A stretch of 64,000 nucleotides of DNA from Nevskiaceae bacterium (GTDB taxonomy: Bacteria; Pseudomonadota; Gammaproteobacteria; Nevskiales; Nevskiaceae), in contig SCRT01000006.1 in assembly GCA_004298465.1 (NCBI GenBank), forward strand, positions 1-64,000, given 5' to 3'. The position numbers and the translations under genes were made by a program. The notes below the pieces were generated by a model. That model was not told the origin of the DNA, searched no databases, and saw only the letters and a list, made by a program, of their open reading frames with translations. Each line of letters starts with the position of its first letter. Position 1 is the stretch's first letter. This document shows, piece after piece, positions 8,083 to 17,050 of the stretch.

Positions 8083-9813
8083 CTACGCGACCGGTGGTGA
8101 AAGGATGGGTTCAGGGTCGAGCACCAGCGCGATGCGGCCGTCGCCAAGCACGGCGGCACCGGAAAACGGCACCTTGCCGGTCAGCACGTCGCCCAGCGGT
8201 TTGATGACGACTTCCTCGCGTCCGCTGACGGCGTCCACCACCAGGCCGCAGCGCCGCGTACCGCGCTGGATGGAGACGACGAGCCCGGCGGTATCCGGGT
8301 CGGCGGAGAAGCGTTCGCGCAGATCCACGAGCGGCATGCGCCCGCCGTTGTGCAGCAGGTTCGGCTGGCCTTCGATGCGCTGCACGCGCTCGCGATCGAA
8401 CTGGAACACCTCGCGCACCGACGACAGTGGAATGGCAAGCACCTGCGGCCCGACGTTCGCCATCAGGGTTGGCAGGATCGACAGCGTCAACGGCACGCGC
8501 AGGCGGAAGGTGCAGCCGTGGCCGGGTTCGGATTCCACTTCCACATGCCCACCCAGCACTGCCAGCGAGCTCTTGACGACATCGAGGCCGACGCCGCGTC
8601 CCGACACCTCGCTGATCTTCTCGCTGGTGGAGAAGCCGGGCAGGAACAGCAGCGCCTGGCTTTCGGCCATGGACAGGGAAGCGGCCTTTTCCATGCTGAT
8701 CAGGCCCTTGTCGATGGCGCGGTTGCGAACTTTGGCCGGGTCGATGCCGGCGCCGTCGTCGCGTAGTTCGATAATGACATTCTCACCCTCCTGTGACGCC
8801 GAAAGCGCAAGCAAGCCTTGTTCCGGCTTGCCGGCCTGGTGGCGCTGGCGAGGGGTTTCGATGCCGTGGTCGAGGGCGTTGCGGATGAGGTGGATGAGCG
8901 GGTCACCAAGGGCGTCCACGAGTGTCTTGTCGAGCTCGGTGTCCTCTCCCGCGAGTTCAAGCCGCACCTGCTTGCCAAGCGTGTGGGACAGTTCGCGGAC
9001 CATGCGCGGAACGCGTGCAAACAGCCGGTTGACGGGTTGCATGCGCACCTGCATGACAGCCGACTGCAGCGTGCTGACCGCGCGGTCGAGTTCGGCCAGC
9101 GCCGGCGCCCGGACCGCCGGGCTTGCGGGGTGCAGGGCTTTCAGCCGGTTGCGGGCCAGCACGAGTTCCCCGACCAGGCCCATGATGCGGTCCAGCCGGT
9201 CGATGTCGACGCGCAGCGTGGTTTCGCCTTTGGGCGCGGCGGCAGGAGCGTGTGCCGGCGGCGCAGTTGCAGCGGATTGGGCCTGTGAAGTCGCGACCGC
9301 GGCAGGTCCTGGGTGGGCGGCTGGCCTTGCCGGGGTTTCCGTTGCGGCGGGCGTCGGCGTGCCTTGCAGCTGGTCGAGCAGCGCCTCGAATTCATCCTCG
9401 GTGATTTCGGCGTTCGGGTCGGGTGCTGCAAGTGCGTTCTTGAGTTGTGTGCACAGTTCCGTGGCGGGCGCGAGCGTGCCGCCGTCGCGCGCCGTCTGGA
9501 GCATGCCTTCGATGGCTGTGAGGGCGGCCAGCAGCGTGCCGGACTGCTCGGGTGTCGGCTTGAGGCCGGGGGCGTTGCGGAAGACGTTGATGAGGTCTTC
9601 GGCCGCGTGGCACAGGTGAGCCATCGGCTCCATGTTCATGAAACCGGCACCACCTTTGATGGTGTGGAAGCCGCGGAACAGGCGGTTGATGCGCTCGGCG
9701 TTGATATCGCCGCCGTCCAGCGCCATCAGGTCGGCACCAAGCTTTTCCATCCAGTCGCCGGCTTCATCGAGGAAATCCGCCAGCAAGGCGGGGTCGGTGG
9801 CAGGCGTGCTCAT
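8083..9813 (-). CDS. cheA: Chemotaxis histidine kinase CheA (flagellar set, 576 residues)
   Basis: Histidine kinase of the main chemotaxis pathway. The Hpt domain has His50 in FHTIKGGAGF. A short motif EDEFEALLDQLQG at about 140 lies in the linker, followed by the dimerisation helices (RLDRIMGLVGELVLARN). The ATPase has N box HLIRNALDHGIE, G1 RDDGAGID and G2 GRGVGLDVV. A C-terminal CheW-like domain ends with ILGDGRIALVLD-type sequence. It overlaps cheZ by 4 bp and belongs to the same transcript as cheY, cheZ and the stator genes. Confidence 0.96.
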   Translation of the reverse strand: MSTPATDPALLADFLDEAGDWMEKLGADLMALDGGDINAERINRLFRGFHTIKGGAGFMNMEPMAHLCHAAEDLINVFRNAPGLKPTPEQSGTLLAALTAIEGMLQTARDGGTLAPATELCTQLKNALAAPDPNAEITEDEFEALLDQLQGTPTPAATETPARPAAHPGPAAVATSQAQSAATAPPAHAPAAAPKGETTLRVDIDRLDRIMGLVGELVLARNRLKALHPASPAVRAPALAELDRAVSTLQSAVMQVRMQPVNRLFARVPRMVRELSHTLGKQVRLELAGEDTELDKTLVDALGDPLIHLIRNALDHGIETPRQRHQAGKPEQGLLALSASQEGENVIIELRDDGAGIDPAKVRNRAIDKGLISMEKAASLSMAESQALLFLPGFSTSEKISEVSGRGVGLDVVKSSLAVLGGHVEVESEPGHGCTFRLRVPLTLSILPTLMANVGPQVLAIPLSSVREVFQFDRERVQRIEGQPNLLHNGGRMPLVDLRERFSADPDTAGLVVSIQRGTRRCGLVVDAVSGREEVVIKPLGDVLTGKVPFSGAAVLGDGRIALVLDPEPILSPPVA

Positions 9814-10415
9814 AGTCCGAGGTCCGCAAGCAGTTGATCCGCGTCGCCTTGGCTGGCGGCGTTCATGGTGCCGGGCAGCAGGGGGCCCATGTCCGTTTGC
9901 CGTGGGGCCGGCGGCGCTTCGATGCCCGCGTCCTGTACCAGCCCGTCCAAGGCACCGCGCAGTCCGGTGAGGACCTTGATGACCTGGCCGAGCAGTTGGC
10001 CGGTCACGTCCTGGTAGGCCTGTGCCGCGGCCGCGTCGCGCAAGGCGGCACGCAGCCGGGCGGCCGCATCCCGCACATCGTCATCCACGTGGTGGCGGAG
10101 CTGTTCGGCAATGCGCTGCCCGGCTTCGATGCAGTCCAGAGTCTGGTTCGCGGCCTGCTGCGTCAGCGCGACGACATGGTTCAGGCGCTCGGTGGCATCC
10201 GGCAGGTCCTTGCGGGCGCTGACAGTGGCGCCGGGCAGCGCATCGAGGTCACGGTGGAAGTCGGTCACGACCGCTGCCAGTGCCGTGCACAACTGGCCTT
10301 CGGCAAGCTGCGTGAGGGCCGCCAGGCTCTGCTGCGCCGAAGCTTCGTCGCCCGCCGCGAGGGCGCGCGACAGCGCTGCGGCGGCATTCTGCAGTGCCGG
10401 CGCTGCCGTGTTCAT
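9810..10415 (-). CDS. cheZ: CheY-P phosphatase CheZ
   Basis: A 201-residue, mostly helical protein. The long helical hairpin carries [17 protein letters not shown]; its Gln is the catalytic residue that activates water for CheY-P dephosphorylation. The extreme C-terminus, [11 protein letters not shown], matches the CheY-docking peptide. The ATG at 10415 overlaps the cheY stop. CheZ restricts CheY-P lifetime and is typical of gamma- and betaproteobacterial flagellar clusters. Confidence 0.95.
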   Translation of the reverse strand: MNTAAPALQNAAAALSRALAAGDEASAQQSLAALTQLAEGQLCTALAAVVTDFHRDLDALPGATVSARKDLPDATERLNHVVALTQQAANQTLDCIEAGQRIAEQLRHHVDDDVRDAAARLRAALRDAAAAQAYQDVTGQLLGQVIKVLTGLRGALDGLVQDAGIEAPPAPRQTDMGPLLPGTMNAASQGDADQLLADLGL

Positions 10416-10810
10416 GCCGAGACGCCCAACCGCTCGAAGATCTTGTCGAGCTTTTCCTTCAGCGTCTGGGCCGTGAACGGCTTGATGATGTAGCCGTTTA
10501 CACCGGCCTGTGCGGCTTCGATGATCTGGTTGCGGCGGGCTTCCGCCGTGACCATCAGCACTGGCACCTTGGCGCACTTCGGGTCGGCGCGGATGCCCTT
10601 GAGCAGGTCGATGCCGGTGACGCCGGGCATGTTCCAGTCCGTCACCACGAAGTCGATGGCTTCGGTTTTCATGATCTGCAGCGCGGGGGCGCCGTCCTCG
10701 GCCTCCACGATGTTTTCGTAGCCGAGGTCGGCCAGCAGGTTGCGGACGATCCGGCGCATCGTCGAGAAGTCGTCGACGACGAGGATGCGCATGTTCTTGC
10801 CGATGGTCAT
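10412..10810 (-). CDS. cheY: Chemotaxis response regulator CheY
   Basis: A 132-residue receiver protein that binds the FliM/FliN switch when phosphorylated. Visible landmarks are [16 protein letters not shown], the acceptor Asp in [10 protein letters not shown], the Thr in MVTAEA and [11 protein letters not shown]. The ATG at 10810 is chosen; a second in-frame ATG seven codons later would trim the N-terminus to the bare domain. It is flanked by fliA and cheZ, the standard order in polar-flagellate clusters. Confidence 0.96.
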   Translation of the reverse strand: MTIGKNMRILVVDDFSTMRRIVRNLLADLGYENIVEAEDGAPALQIMKTEAIDFVVTDWNMPGVTGIDLLKGIRADPKCAKVPVLMVTAEARRNQIIEAAQAGVNGYIIKPFTAQTLKEKLDKIFERLGVSA

Positions 10811-10823
10811 TGGTGGTAGCCCT

Positions 10824-11540
10824 TCAGTTGATCCAGTCCTTGAGCCGAGCGCGCAGCCGGGCCTGGGCTTGCCCATGCAGCTGGCAGACACGCGATTCGG
10901 AAACGCCGAGCACCGCCCCGATTTCCTTGAGGTTCAGGTCCTGCTCGTAATACAGCGACAAGGCGAGCTTCTCGCGCTCCGGGAGTTCTTCGATGGCTTG
11001 CGCCAGCGCACGGGAGAAGCCGCTTTTTTCGACTTCCTCGGCCGGGCTGGAGGTGTCGGCGGAGACGTTTTCCGACCAGCCTTCCGGCATTTCCTCGAAC
11101 GACAGCCACGGCCCGCGGCTCGCGTCGGCCGCGATCTGCGCGTATTCGTCCGCCGAAACGCCCATTTCTGCTGCGATTTCCGACATTTCCGCAGCGCGTC
11201 CGGTGCGGCCTTCGACCTTGTGGATGGCCTTGGCCATTTCCCGCGAGCGTCGGTGCGTGGAGCGCGGCACCCAGTCGCCGCGGCGCAACTCGTCGAGCAT
11301 GGCGCCGCGGATGCGGATGCCGGCGAAAGTCTCGAAGGAAGCGCCGCCTTTCGGGTCGAAATTGCGGGCCGCTTCCAGAAGGCCGATGGTGCCGGACTGG
11401 ATCAGGTCGTCGATGTCCACGTTTGACGGCAGGCGCGCCAGCAGGTGGTAGGCGATCCGCCGCACGAGTTCGCGATTCTGGCGCACCAGTGTTTCTGGCG
11501 ACTGCCGGCCGACTTCAAGATAGGCGTCGACGATACTCAT
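10824..11540 (-). CDS. fliA: Flagellar sigma factor sigma-28 (FliA)
   Basis: A 238-residue sigma-70-family factor of the FliA group. Regions 2, 3 and 4 are visible: [21 protein letters not shown] (region 2), the region-3 helices with [18 protein letters not shown], and the region-4 helix-turn-helix [19 protein letters not shown]. It directs late flagellar genes once FlgM is exported; flgM and fliC are not in the window. It overlaps flhG by 4 bp. Confidence 0.97.
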   Translation of the reverse strand: MSIVDAYLEVGRQSPETLVRQNRELVRRIAYHLLARLPSNVDIDDLIQSGTIGLLEAARNFDPKGGASFETFAGIRIRGAMLDELRRGDWVPRSTHRRSREMAKAIHKVEGRTGRAAEMSEIAAEMGVSADEYAQIAADASRGPWLSFEEMPEGWSENVSADTSSPAEEVEKSGFSRALAQAIEELPEREKLALSLYYEQDLNLKEIGAVLGVSESRVCQLHGQAQARLRARLKDWIN

Positions 11541-12403
11541 GCCAGGCTCCTGGCGGCTGGTGGTGCCACGAGCCGCTCGATGAAGAATTCGAGATTGCCG
11601 CGTGCACCCTGCGGAGCCGGCATTTCCAGCACCTTGCCCGCCAGTGCGCGGAATGCTGCCGCGGCTACACTGTTCGGGTACAGATCCACGACGGCGCGCT
11701 GCTTGCGGATGGCACGGCGTACCCAGTCGTCGTGGGGAATGTTGCCGAAGTGGACGAGCTGGACGTCAAGAAAGCGCTCGGCGACGCGGCGCAGGTTGTC
11801 GAACACGTTCCTGCCGTCAGAATCCGAACGCACCTGATTCGCGATGATCTGGAAGCGGCTGACGCCATGCTCGCGCGACAACACTTTCATCAGCGCGTAG
11901 GCGTCGGTGATGGAAGCCGGTTCGTTCAGCGCCACGATCATCACATCCTGCGCGGCCTGCACAAACGTGGTGACGCCGGAGGAAATGCCGGCACCGGTGT
12001 CGATGACCAGCACGTCGACATTCTGCTTGAGCTGGGAAAAAGCCTGGATCAGCCCGGCGTTCTCGACGGTGGTGAGCTGTGCCATCTGTTCCTTGCCAGA
12101 GGCAGCGGGGACGATCTGCAAGCCGTGCGGTGCTTCCAGGATCGTGTCCTTCAAGCCGCATTCCCCAGCCAGAACGTGCGACAGGTTGTAGCGCGGCTGC
12201 AGGCCCAGGAGGACGTCGACGTTGGCGAGGCCGAGGTCGGCATCCAGCAGCAGCGTGTGCTGTCCGGCCTCGGCCAGCGCCATTGACAGGTTGACGGAGA
12301 TCGTCGTCTTGCCGACGCCACCCTTGCCGCTGGACACCGCGATAACCCGGACTTTCGGGTTGACCGCAGCCGTGCTGCGCAGTCCCATGGCTTGGTCGTT
12401 CAT
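11537..12403 (-). CDS. flhG: Flagellar number regulator FlhG (FleN)
   Basis: A 288-residue MinD/ParA-type ATPase. It has the deviant Walker A SSGKGGVGKTTISVNL, LLLDADLGLANVDVLLG, and the Walker B LVIDTGAGIS. FlhG/FleN limits flagellar number in polarly flagellated bacteria by antagonising the FleQ activator and by cycling with FlhF. It lies between flhF and fliA with 4-bp overlaps on both sides. The N-terminus includes an activation-helix-like stretch (NDQAMGLRS), the region that stimulates FlhF GTPase in homologues. Confidence 0.96.
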   Translation of the reverse strand: MNDQAMGLRSTAAVNPKVRVIAVSSGKGGVGKTTISVNLSMALAEAGQHTLLLDADLGLANVDVLLGLQPRYNLSHVLAGECGLKDTILEAPHGLQIVPAASGKEQMAQLTTVENAGLIQAFSQLKQNVDVLVIDTGAGISSGVTTFVQAAQDVMIVALNEPASITDAYALMKVLSREHGVSRFQIIANQVRSDSDGRNVFDNLRRVAERFLDVQLVHFGNIPHDDWVRRAIRKQRAVVDLYPNSVAAAAFRALAGKVLEMPAPQGARGNLEFFIERLVAPPAARSLA

Positions 12404-13539
12404 CGGGTGGCAGCCTCTGCCGCGGCCTGGGTTTCAGGGGTGGACGGGCGTGCGCTGCGGCGCGACATCTGCACCGCGCGGATCACGAGCTGGGAAGCTT
12501 CGGCAACGTGCAGGTCTTCCGGCACGCGCTGGCCGTCCGTGATCCAGGCGATAGGCAGGCGCTGGCGCAGAATGGCCGACAGCGCCGTGCCGAAGCGCCG
12601 CGTCTCGTCGAGCTTCGTGAGCACCGCGCCGAGCGGTGCGGCGAGGGCCGCATCCCGGGTGTAGGCCAGCAGGTCTTCGTAGCGGGCGTTGGCCGGCAGT
12701 GTCAGCAGCGTGCTGGCGCCGGCCGTGTGCAGTTGCTGGAGTTGCGCTGCGCTGCGCGGTGAATTCGCCGGCAGCCCGGCGGTGTCGATGAAGATTTCCC
12801 GGCAGCCCGCAAACGTCGATAGGACGGCGCGCAGGTCTTGTTCCGGCTGCACGATGGTGAGCGGCACGCCGAGCAGGCGCGCATAGGTGGAAAGCTGCTC
12901 CTGCGCACCGATGCGATAGGTGTCGAGGCTCAGCAGCACGACGTTGCGGGGGCCAAACTGGCGCACCGCGCGCTGCGCGAGCTTGGCCAGCGTGGTGGTC
13001 TTGCCGACGCCGGTCGGCCCGATCAGTGCCAGGACGCGGATCGCGTCGAGGCTGCGCTGCTCGACCACTGGCAGGCGGCGGGCAAGCCAGCCGAGTGGCA
13101 GGCAGCGTGCGCGGGAAGGGTCGCCGTGTGTCGGGATTTCGCCGGCGAGTTCGCGCGCCAGCTCGGGTTCGATGTCGAGGTCGGACAGCGTGTTGAGCAT
13201 CTCTGCGCGCTGCGGGTCGCGCCGCAGCTCGAATTCCGTCCACGCGCCCATCTGGCGGTTGACGACGGCCTGCAGGTCGTTCAGGTGGCGTTCGATGCGG
13301 GCGAAGGCCGGGTCGGGCGGCGCGTCTCCGATCGGTGCCGGTTGCGGCGTGGGCGGCGCAGCAGCCGGCTGCTGCAGGGCCTGGCGCAACAGCGCTTCGT
13401 CGTAGTCGACGGCGGCCACTACTTCCACGCCCTCTGTGGTGCGGTTGTTGCCGAGGATGACGGCGTCCGGACCCTGCTCGGCGCGCACCGCGCGCAGCGC
13501 CTCGCGCATGGTCCGGCCGGTGAAGCGTTTGATTTTCAT
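12400..13539 (-). CDS. flhF: Flagellar placement GTPase FlhF
   Basis: A 379-residue SRP-type GTPase that marks the cell pole for flagellum assembly. An N-terminal basic region (MKIKRFTGRTMREALRAVR) and a Pro/Ala-rich linker lead into the NG domain. That domain shows G1 ALIGPTGVGKTTTLAKLA, SLDTYRIGAQEQL, the G3 FIDTAGLPAN and the G4 LTKLDETRRFG. It is followed by flhG, its regulator, with a 4-bp overlap, and lies 30 bp after flhA. Confidence 0.96.
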   Translation of the reverse strand: MKIKRFTGRTMREALRAVRAEQGPDAVILGNNRTTEGVEVVAAVDYDEALLRQALQQPAAAPPTPQPAPIGDAPPDPAFARIERHLNDLQAVVNRQMGAWTEFELRRDPQRAEMLNTLSDLDIEPELARELAGEIPTHGDPSRARCLPLGWLARRLPVVEQRSLDAIRVLALIGPTGVGKTTTLAKLAQRAVRQFGPRNVVLLSLDTYRIGAQEQLSTYARLLGVPLTIVQPEQDLRAVLSTFAGCREIFIDTAGLPANSPRSAAQLQQLHTAGASTLLTLPANARYEDLLAYTRDAALAAPLGAVLTKLDETRRFGTALSAILRQRLPIAWITDGQRVPEDLHVAEASQLVIRAVQMSRRSARPSTPETQAAAEAATR

Positions 13540-13569
13540 GCTGTGTGTTCTCCAGGCTCCGTGCGCAGG

Positions 13570-15633
13570 TCAACCGACGTTCCCGGCGATGCGGATGCGC
13601 GCGGTGTCGGGAAGTTCCTCAAAGGCCAAGACATGCAAGCCGTGTGCCGCCTGCCGGGCGAAGCGCGCGAGCTGGGCGCGCAGCGGCTGGGCCACCACCA
13701 GGACCGCCGGCTGGCCGACGGCTTCCTGGCGTTGCGCGACTTCAGACATGGATTTGTGCAGGCGGTCGGCAAGGCCGGGCTCCAGGGCGTTGGTCTGCTG
13801 AGCGTCCTGCAATACGCGTTCCATCGCCGGTGCGAGGGTGAGGATTGGCAATTCCTCGTCGCCGGGCTGCAGTTCGCTGACGATTTGCCTTCCGAGCGCG
13901 ACGCGCACGCCGCCGAGCAGCGTGGCCACGTCGGTGCTGCGGGGCGCGAGGCCGGCGAGCGTTTCGAGGATGGTGCGCAGGTTGCGGATCGAAATGCCTT
14001 CCGCGAGCAGACCCTGCAAGACCTGGGCAAGTGTCGCCAGTGGCAGGTGCTTGGGCGTGAGATCTTCCACCAGCTTCGGCATGCTGCGCGCGGTCTGGTC
14101 GAGCAGGTGCTGGGTTTCGTCGAGACCCAGCAGGTCCTGCGCCTGGCCGCGCAGCAATTGTGAAAGATGTGTGGCGATGACGGTGGCCGGATCGACGACG
14201 GTATAGCCCTGCGCCTGCGCCATGGTGCGCTGGGCTTTTTCGATCCACGTGGCGGGCAGTCCGAAGGCCGGGTCCTTGCCGGAGATACCCTTCACCGGCG
14301 GGGCGGAACCGCTGGGGTCGAGCGCCAGCTCGCGGTCCGGGTGGACTTCGCCGCTGCCGACTTCGACGCCGTGGATGGAAACCCGGTAATGGGTGGGCGA
14401 CAGTTGCAGGTCGTCACGCACGTGGACGCTGGGTATCAGGAAGCCGAGATCCTGCGTCAGCTTGCGGCGTACGCCCCGGATACGGGTCATCAGCTCGCCG
14501 CCCTGGGCGCGGTCCACCAGTGGCACCAGCCGGTAACCGACTTCCACCGCCACGGCGTCCACCGGCTGCAGCGCGTCCCACGTCAGGCCCGTGTTTTCAT
14601 CCTTGGGCTGGGCCTCGGCGACCTCCGCGTCGATCACCTGGGCCACGGCACGCTGGCTGGCCATGATCCACGCCAACCCCAGGCAGATGATGCCGAACGA
14701 CAGGAACGCGAAGTGTGGCATCCCGGGGATCAACCCAAGGATGACAAGCACCGCGCCGGTGAAGCCGAGCACCTTCGGCTGGCCGAGCATCTGGCCGGTG
14801 ATCTGCGAGCCCATCGCCTGCGAGCGCGACATGCGCGTCACGATGATGGCAACCGCGGTGGACAGCAGCAGCGACGGAATCTGGGCGACGAGGCCGTCGC
14901 CGATGGTCAGGGTCGTATAACGCGACGCCGCCTGGTCGAGCGGCATGCCGTGACTCAGGGTGCCGATCAAAAGCCCGCCGACGATGTTGACGACCAGGAT
15001 GAGGAGGCCGGCGATGGCGTCGCCGCGCACGAACTTGCTGGCACCATCCATGGCTCCGTAGAAGTCCGCCTCCTCGCGCACTTCCTCGCGGCGCTGCTTC
15101 GCCTCCTCGCGCGTGATGAGCCCGGCGTTCAGGTCGGCGTCGATCGCCATCTGCTTGCCGGGCATGGCGTCGAGGGTGAAGCGCGCCGTGACTTCCGAGA
15201 CGCGCCCGGCACCCTTCGTGACCACCACGAAATTGATGAGTGTGAGGATCAGAAACACGATGATGCCGATCGCATAGTTGCCGCCGATGACGAATTCACC
15301 GAAAGCCTCGATCACATGGCCGGCCGCACCGACCCCCTCGTTGCCATGCAGCAGTACGACGCGGGTCGAGGCGACGTTCAGCGCCAGGCGCAGCAGCGTG
15401 GCGGTCAGCAGCACGGTGGGAAAGGCGCTGAAGTCGAGCGGCCGCAGCACGTTGATCACGGCCATCACCACAATGATCGACAACGCGATGTTGAAGGTGA
15501 ACAGCACGTCCAGCGCCACGGCGGGCAGCGGGATCACGATCATGCCGAGCATCAGGAGCAGTGCCACCGGCGTGGCCAGGCCGCTTTTCGCGATCGCCCG
15601 CCAATCCGGGCGCTGCAGATGCTTCAGATCCAT
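13570..15633 (-). CDS. flhA: Flagellar export apparatus protein FlhA
   Basis: A 687-residue export-gate protein. The N-terminal half is hydrophobic, with about eight membrane helices, and includes the FHIPEP-type conserved loop (RFTLDAMPGKQMAIDADL). The C-terminal half is the cytosolic substrate and chaperone docking platform (PVLVVAQPLRAQLARF). The ATG at 15633 (MDLKHLQRP) gives the usual family length; sequence further upstream is low-complexity. A sigma-54 promoter at 15691-15706 is placed to start transcription about 45-50 nt before this codon. Confidence 0.96.
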   Translation of the reverse strand: MDLKHLQRPDWRAIAKSGLATPVALLLMLGMIVIPLPAVALDVLFTFNIALSIIVVMAVINVLRPLDFSAFPTVLLTATLLRLALNVASTRVVLLHGNEGVGAAGHVIEAFGEFVIGGNYAIGIIVFLILTLINFVVVTKGAGRVSEVTARFTLDAMPGKQMAIDADLNAGLITREEAKQRREEVREEADFYGAMDGASKFVRGDAIAGLLILVVNIVGGLLIGTLSHGMPLDQAASRYTTLTIGDGLVAQIPSLLLSTAVAIIVTRMSRSQAMGSQITGQMLGQPKVLGFTGAVLVILGLIPGMPHFAFLSFGIICLGLAWIMASQRAVAQVIDAEVAEAQPKDENTGLTWDALQPVDAVAVEVGYRLVPLVDRAQGGELMTRIRGVRRKLTQDLGFLIPSVHVRDDLQLSPTHYRVSIHGVEVGSGEVHPDRELALDPSGSAPPVKGISGKDPAFGLPATWIEKAQRTMAQAQGYTVVDPATVIATHLSQLLRGQAQDLLGLDETQHLLDQTARSMPKLVEDLTPKHLPLATLAQVLQGLLAEGISIRNLRTILETLAGLAPRSTDVATLLGGVRVALGRQIVSELQPGDEELPILTLAPAMERVLQDAQQTNALEPGLADRLHKSMSEVAQRQEAVGQPAVLVVAQPLRAQLARFARQAAHGLHVLAFEELPDTARIRIAGNVG

Positions 15634-15690
15634 GATTGTGGGTGCGGGCGTGGGTGTGGCGGCGGGGGCGGTATCGGTCAGCAGCTGGCA

Positions 15691-15706
15691 TGCAACTCGC
15701 ATGCCA
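15691..15706 (-). promoter_or_regulatory. Sigma-54 (-24/-12) promoter of flhA
   Basis: On the minus strand this reads TGGCATGCGAGTTGCA, against the sigma-54 consensus TGGCACG-N4-TTGCA: the invariant GG and GC are correctly spaced and only one defined base differs. The flhA start codon lies about 60 bp downstream. The 307-bp gap around it (15634-15940) otherwise holds one REP-like palindrome and no credible gene. Confidence 0.8.
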
Positions 15707-15862
15707 GCCGTGGCAGCACCGCCTTTGGCCACTTCCGCTGCAGGGTTCGCCAAACGGGCAGGAGGAGAGGCCGGCGTTGTCGTGATTCCTCGAAGATCGC
15801 GTATCGGCCGTCGCCTGGAGGCAGGTTCCTGCACGGGAAAGGAATGGTCTGGGTCGGCACCG

Positions 15863-15884
15863 GTAGGAGCGGGCGTGTCGCGAC
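15863..15884 (+). repeat. REP-like palindrome (GTAGGAGC family)
   Basis: GTAGGAGCGGGCGTGTCGCGAC lies in the flhA-flhB gap. It shares the GTAGGAGC head and CGAC tail with copies at 43355-43470 and 63103-63240. Such elements are frequent intergenic repeats in xanthomonads and pseudomonads. Confidence 0.6.
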
Positions 15885-15940
15885 CTGTTGCGGTACTGCT
15901 TTCCTGCCCCGCTTACGCTTCACCCCTCACGCCTAATGCT

Positions 15941-17050
15941 TCATTCCCATGGCCGTGCCGCTTCCTCGAACGCGGATGGAACTTCGACATCGGGTTCGTG
16001 GACGTTCGGGCTGCCACTACGCAGCTGGTAGACCCAGGCGAGAGTCTGGGCGATGGCGCGGTACAGCGCGACCGGGACGTCGCCGCCGACTTTCGTGGTG
16101 CGGTACAGGGCGCGGGCCAGCGGCGGTGCAGTCAACAGGGGTACGTGGTGCTCGCGGGCCCGGTCGCGGATCGCTTCCGCGACGATGCCAGCACCCTTGG
16201 CGACAACCTTGGGAGCCTTCATGCTGCCTGGCAGGTATTGCAGCGCCACGGCGACGTGGATCGGGTTGACGAGCACGACGTCGGCCTTGTCCACCGCTTC
16301 CATCATGCGACCGCGCGAGAGGCGCTGCTGCATCTGGCGGATCTTGGACTTGATTTCCGGCTTGCCGTCGCTTTCGCGCGACTCGTCGCGGACTTCCTGT
16401 TTTGTCATGCGCAGGTCGCGGTGCGTCTGCCACCATTGGTAGGGGGCGTCGGCCAGGCCAACGAGCAGCAGGCCGAGCGTACCGGCGATCGCCACCTTGA
16501 TGCCGAACGAGAGGATTTCGCGGACCGCCACGGCAGTGGGCATGAGCGCGGCGATTTCCAGCATCGGACGCTCGTGCATGATGACGAAGTAGGTCGCGGC
16601 GGCCACGACCGCAGCCTTGGCGACGGTCTTGAGGAATTCGACCGGGCCGCGGGTGAACATGCGGCCTATGTTGTTGACCGGGTTCAGGCGGTTGAGATCA
16701 GGCATCAGCGCCTTGCCGGAGAGGTTCCAGCCGCCGGGCACGAGCTGGCCGATGAGGCCAGCGATGAACATGGCGAGAAAGCACCCGGCCAGCAGCTTGA
16801 AGGGTGTGACCAGTGTCGCGGCGAGGTGCAGGGGAATGTCGGCAGTGGGGATGTGCCCGGCGGTCTGCAGGCTGTTGCGCAGCCAGGTCACGAGGCCGGC
16901 GAGCGTACCGCCACCGAGTGTGGTCACACCGGCGGCTAGGACCAGCGCACCGGACAGGTCGCGCGAACGGGGCAGCTGGCCTTTCTCGCGGGCCTCGCGG
17001 ACTTTCTTGTCGGTGGGTTGTTCGGTTTTCTGACCGCTGTCCTCGGCCAT
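15941..17050 (-). CDS. flhB: Flagellar export switch protein FlhB (NPIH variant)
   Basis: A 369-residue integral membrane export protein that switches substrate class after hook completion. The N-terminus AEDSGQKTEQPTDKKVREAR is typical, followed by four membrane segments between about 30 and 210 and a cytosolic domain. FlhB normally self-cleaves between Asn and Pro of NPTH. Here residues 262-265 read NPIH, so the scissile Asn-Pro and the His remain but the Thr is Ile. Length and the rest of the domain are normal. Its start overlaps the fliR stop. It ends before the gap that holds the flhA promoter. Confidence 0.95.
   Translation of the reverse strand: MAEDSGQKTEQPTDKKVREAREKGQLPRSRDLSGALVLAAGVTTLGGGTLAGLVTWLRNSLQTAGHIPTADIPLHLAATLVTPFKLLAGCFLAMFIAGLIGQLVPGGWNLSGKALMPDLNRLNPVNNIGRMFTRGPVEFLKTVAKAAVVAAATYFVIMHERPMLEIAALMPTAVAVREILSFGIKVAIAGTLGLLLVGLADAPYQWWQTHRDLRMTKQEVRDESRESDGKPEIKSKIRQMQQRLSRGRMMEAVDKADVVLVNPIHVAVALQYLPGSMKAPKVVAKGAGIVAEAIRDRAREHHVPLLTAPPLARALYRTTKVGGDVPVALYRAIAQTLAWVYQLRSGSPNVHEPDVEVPSAFEEAARPWE

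Noticed and set aside
14167-15936. A 589-codon open frame on the plus strand opposite flhA
   Set aside because: It is antisense to a well-supported flhA, has GC-driven His/Arg/Asp-rich composition, no ribosome site and no family motif. Such frames are expected in high-GC DNA.
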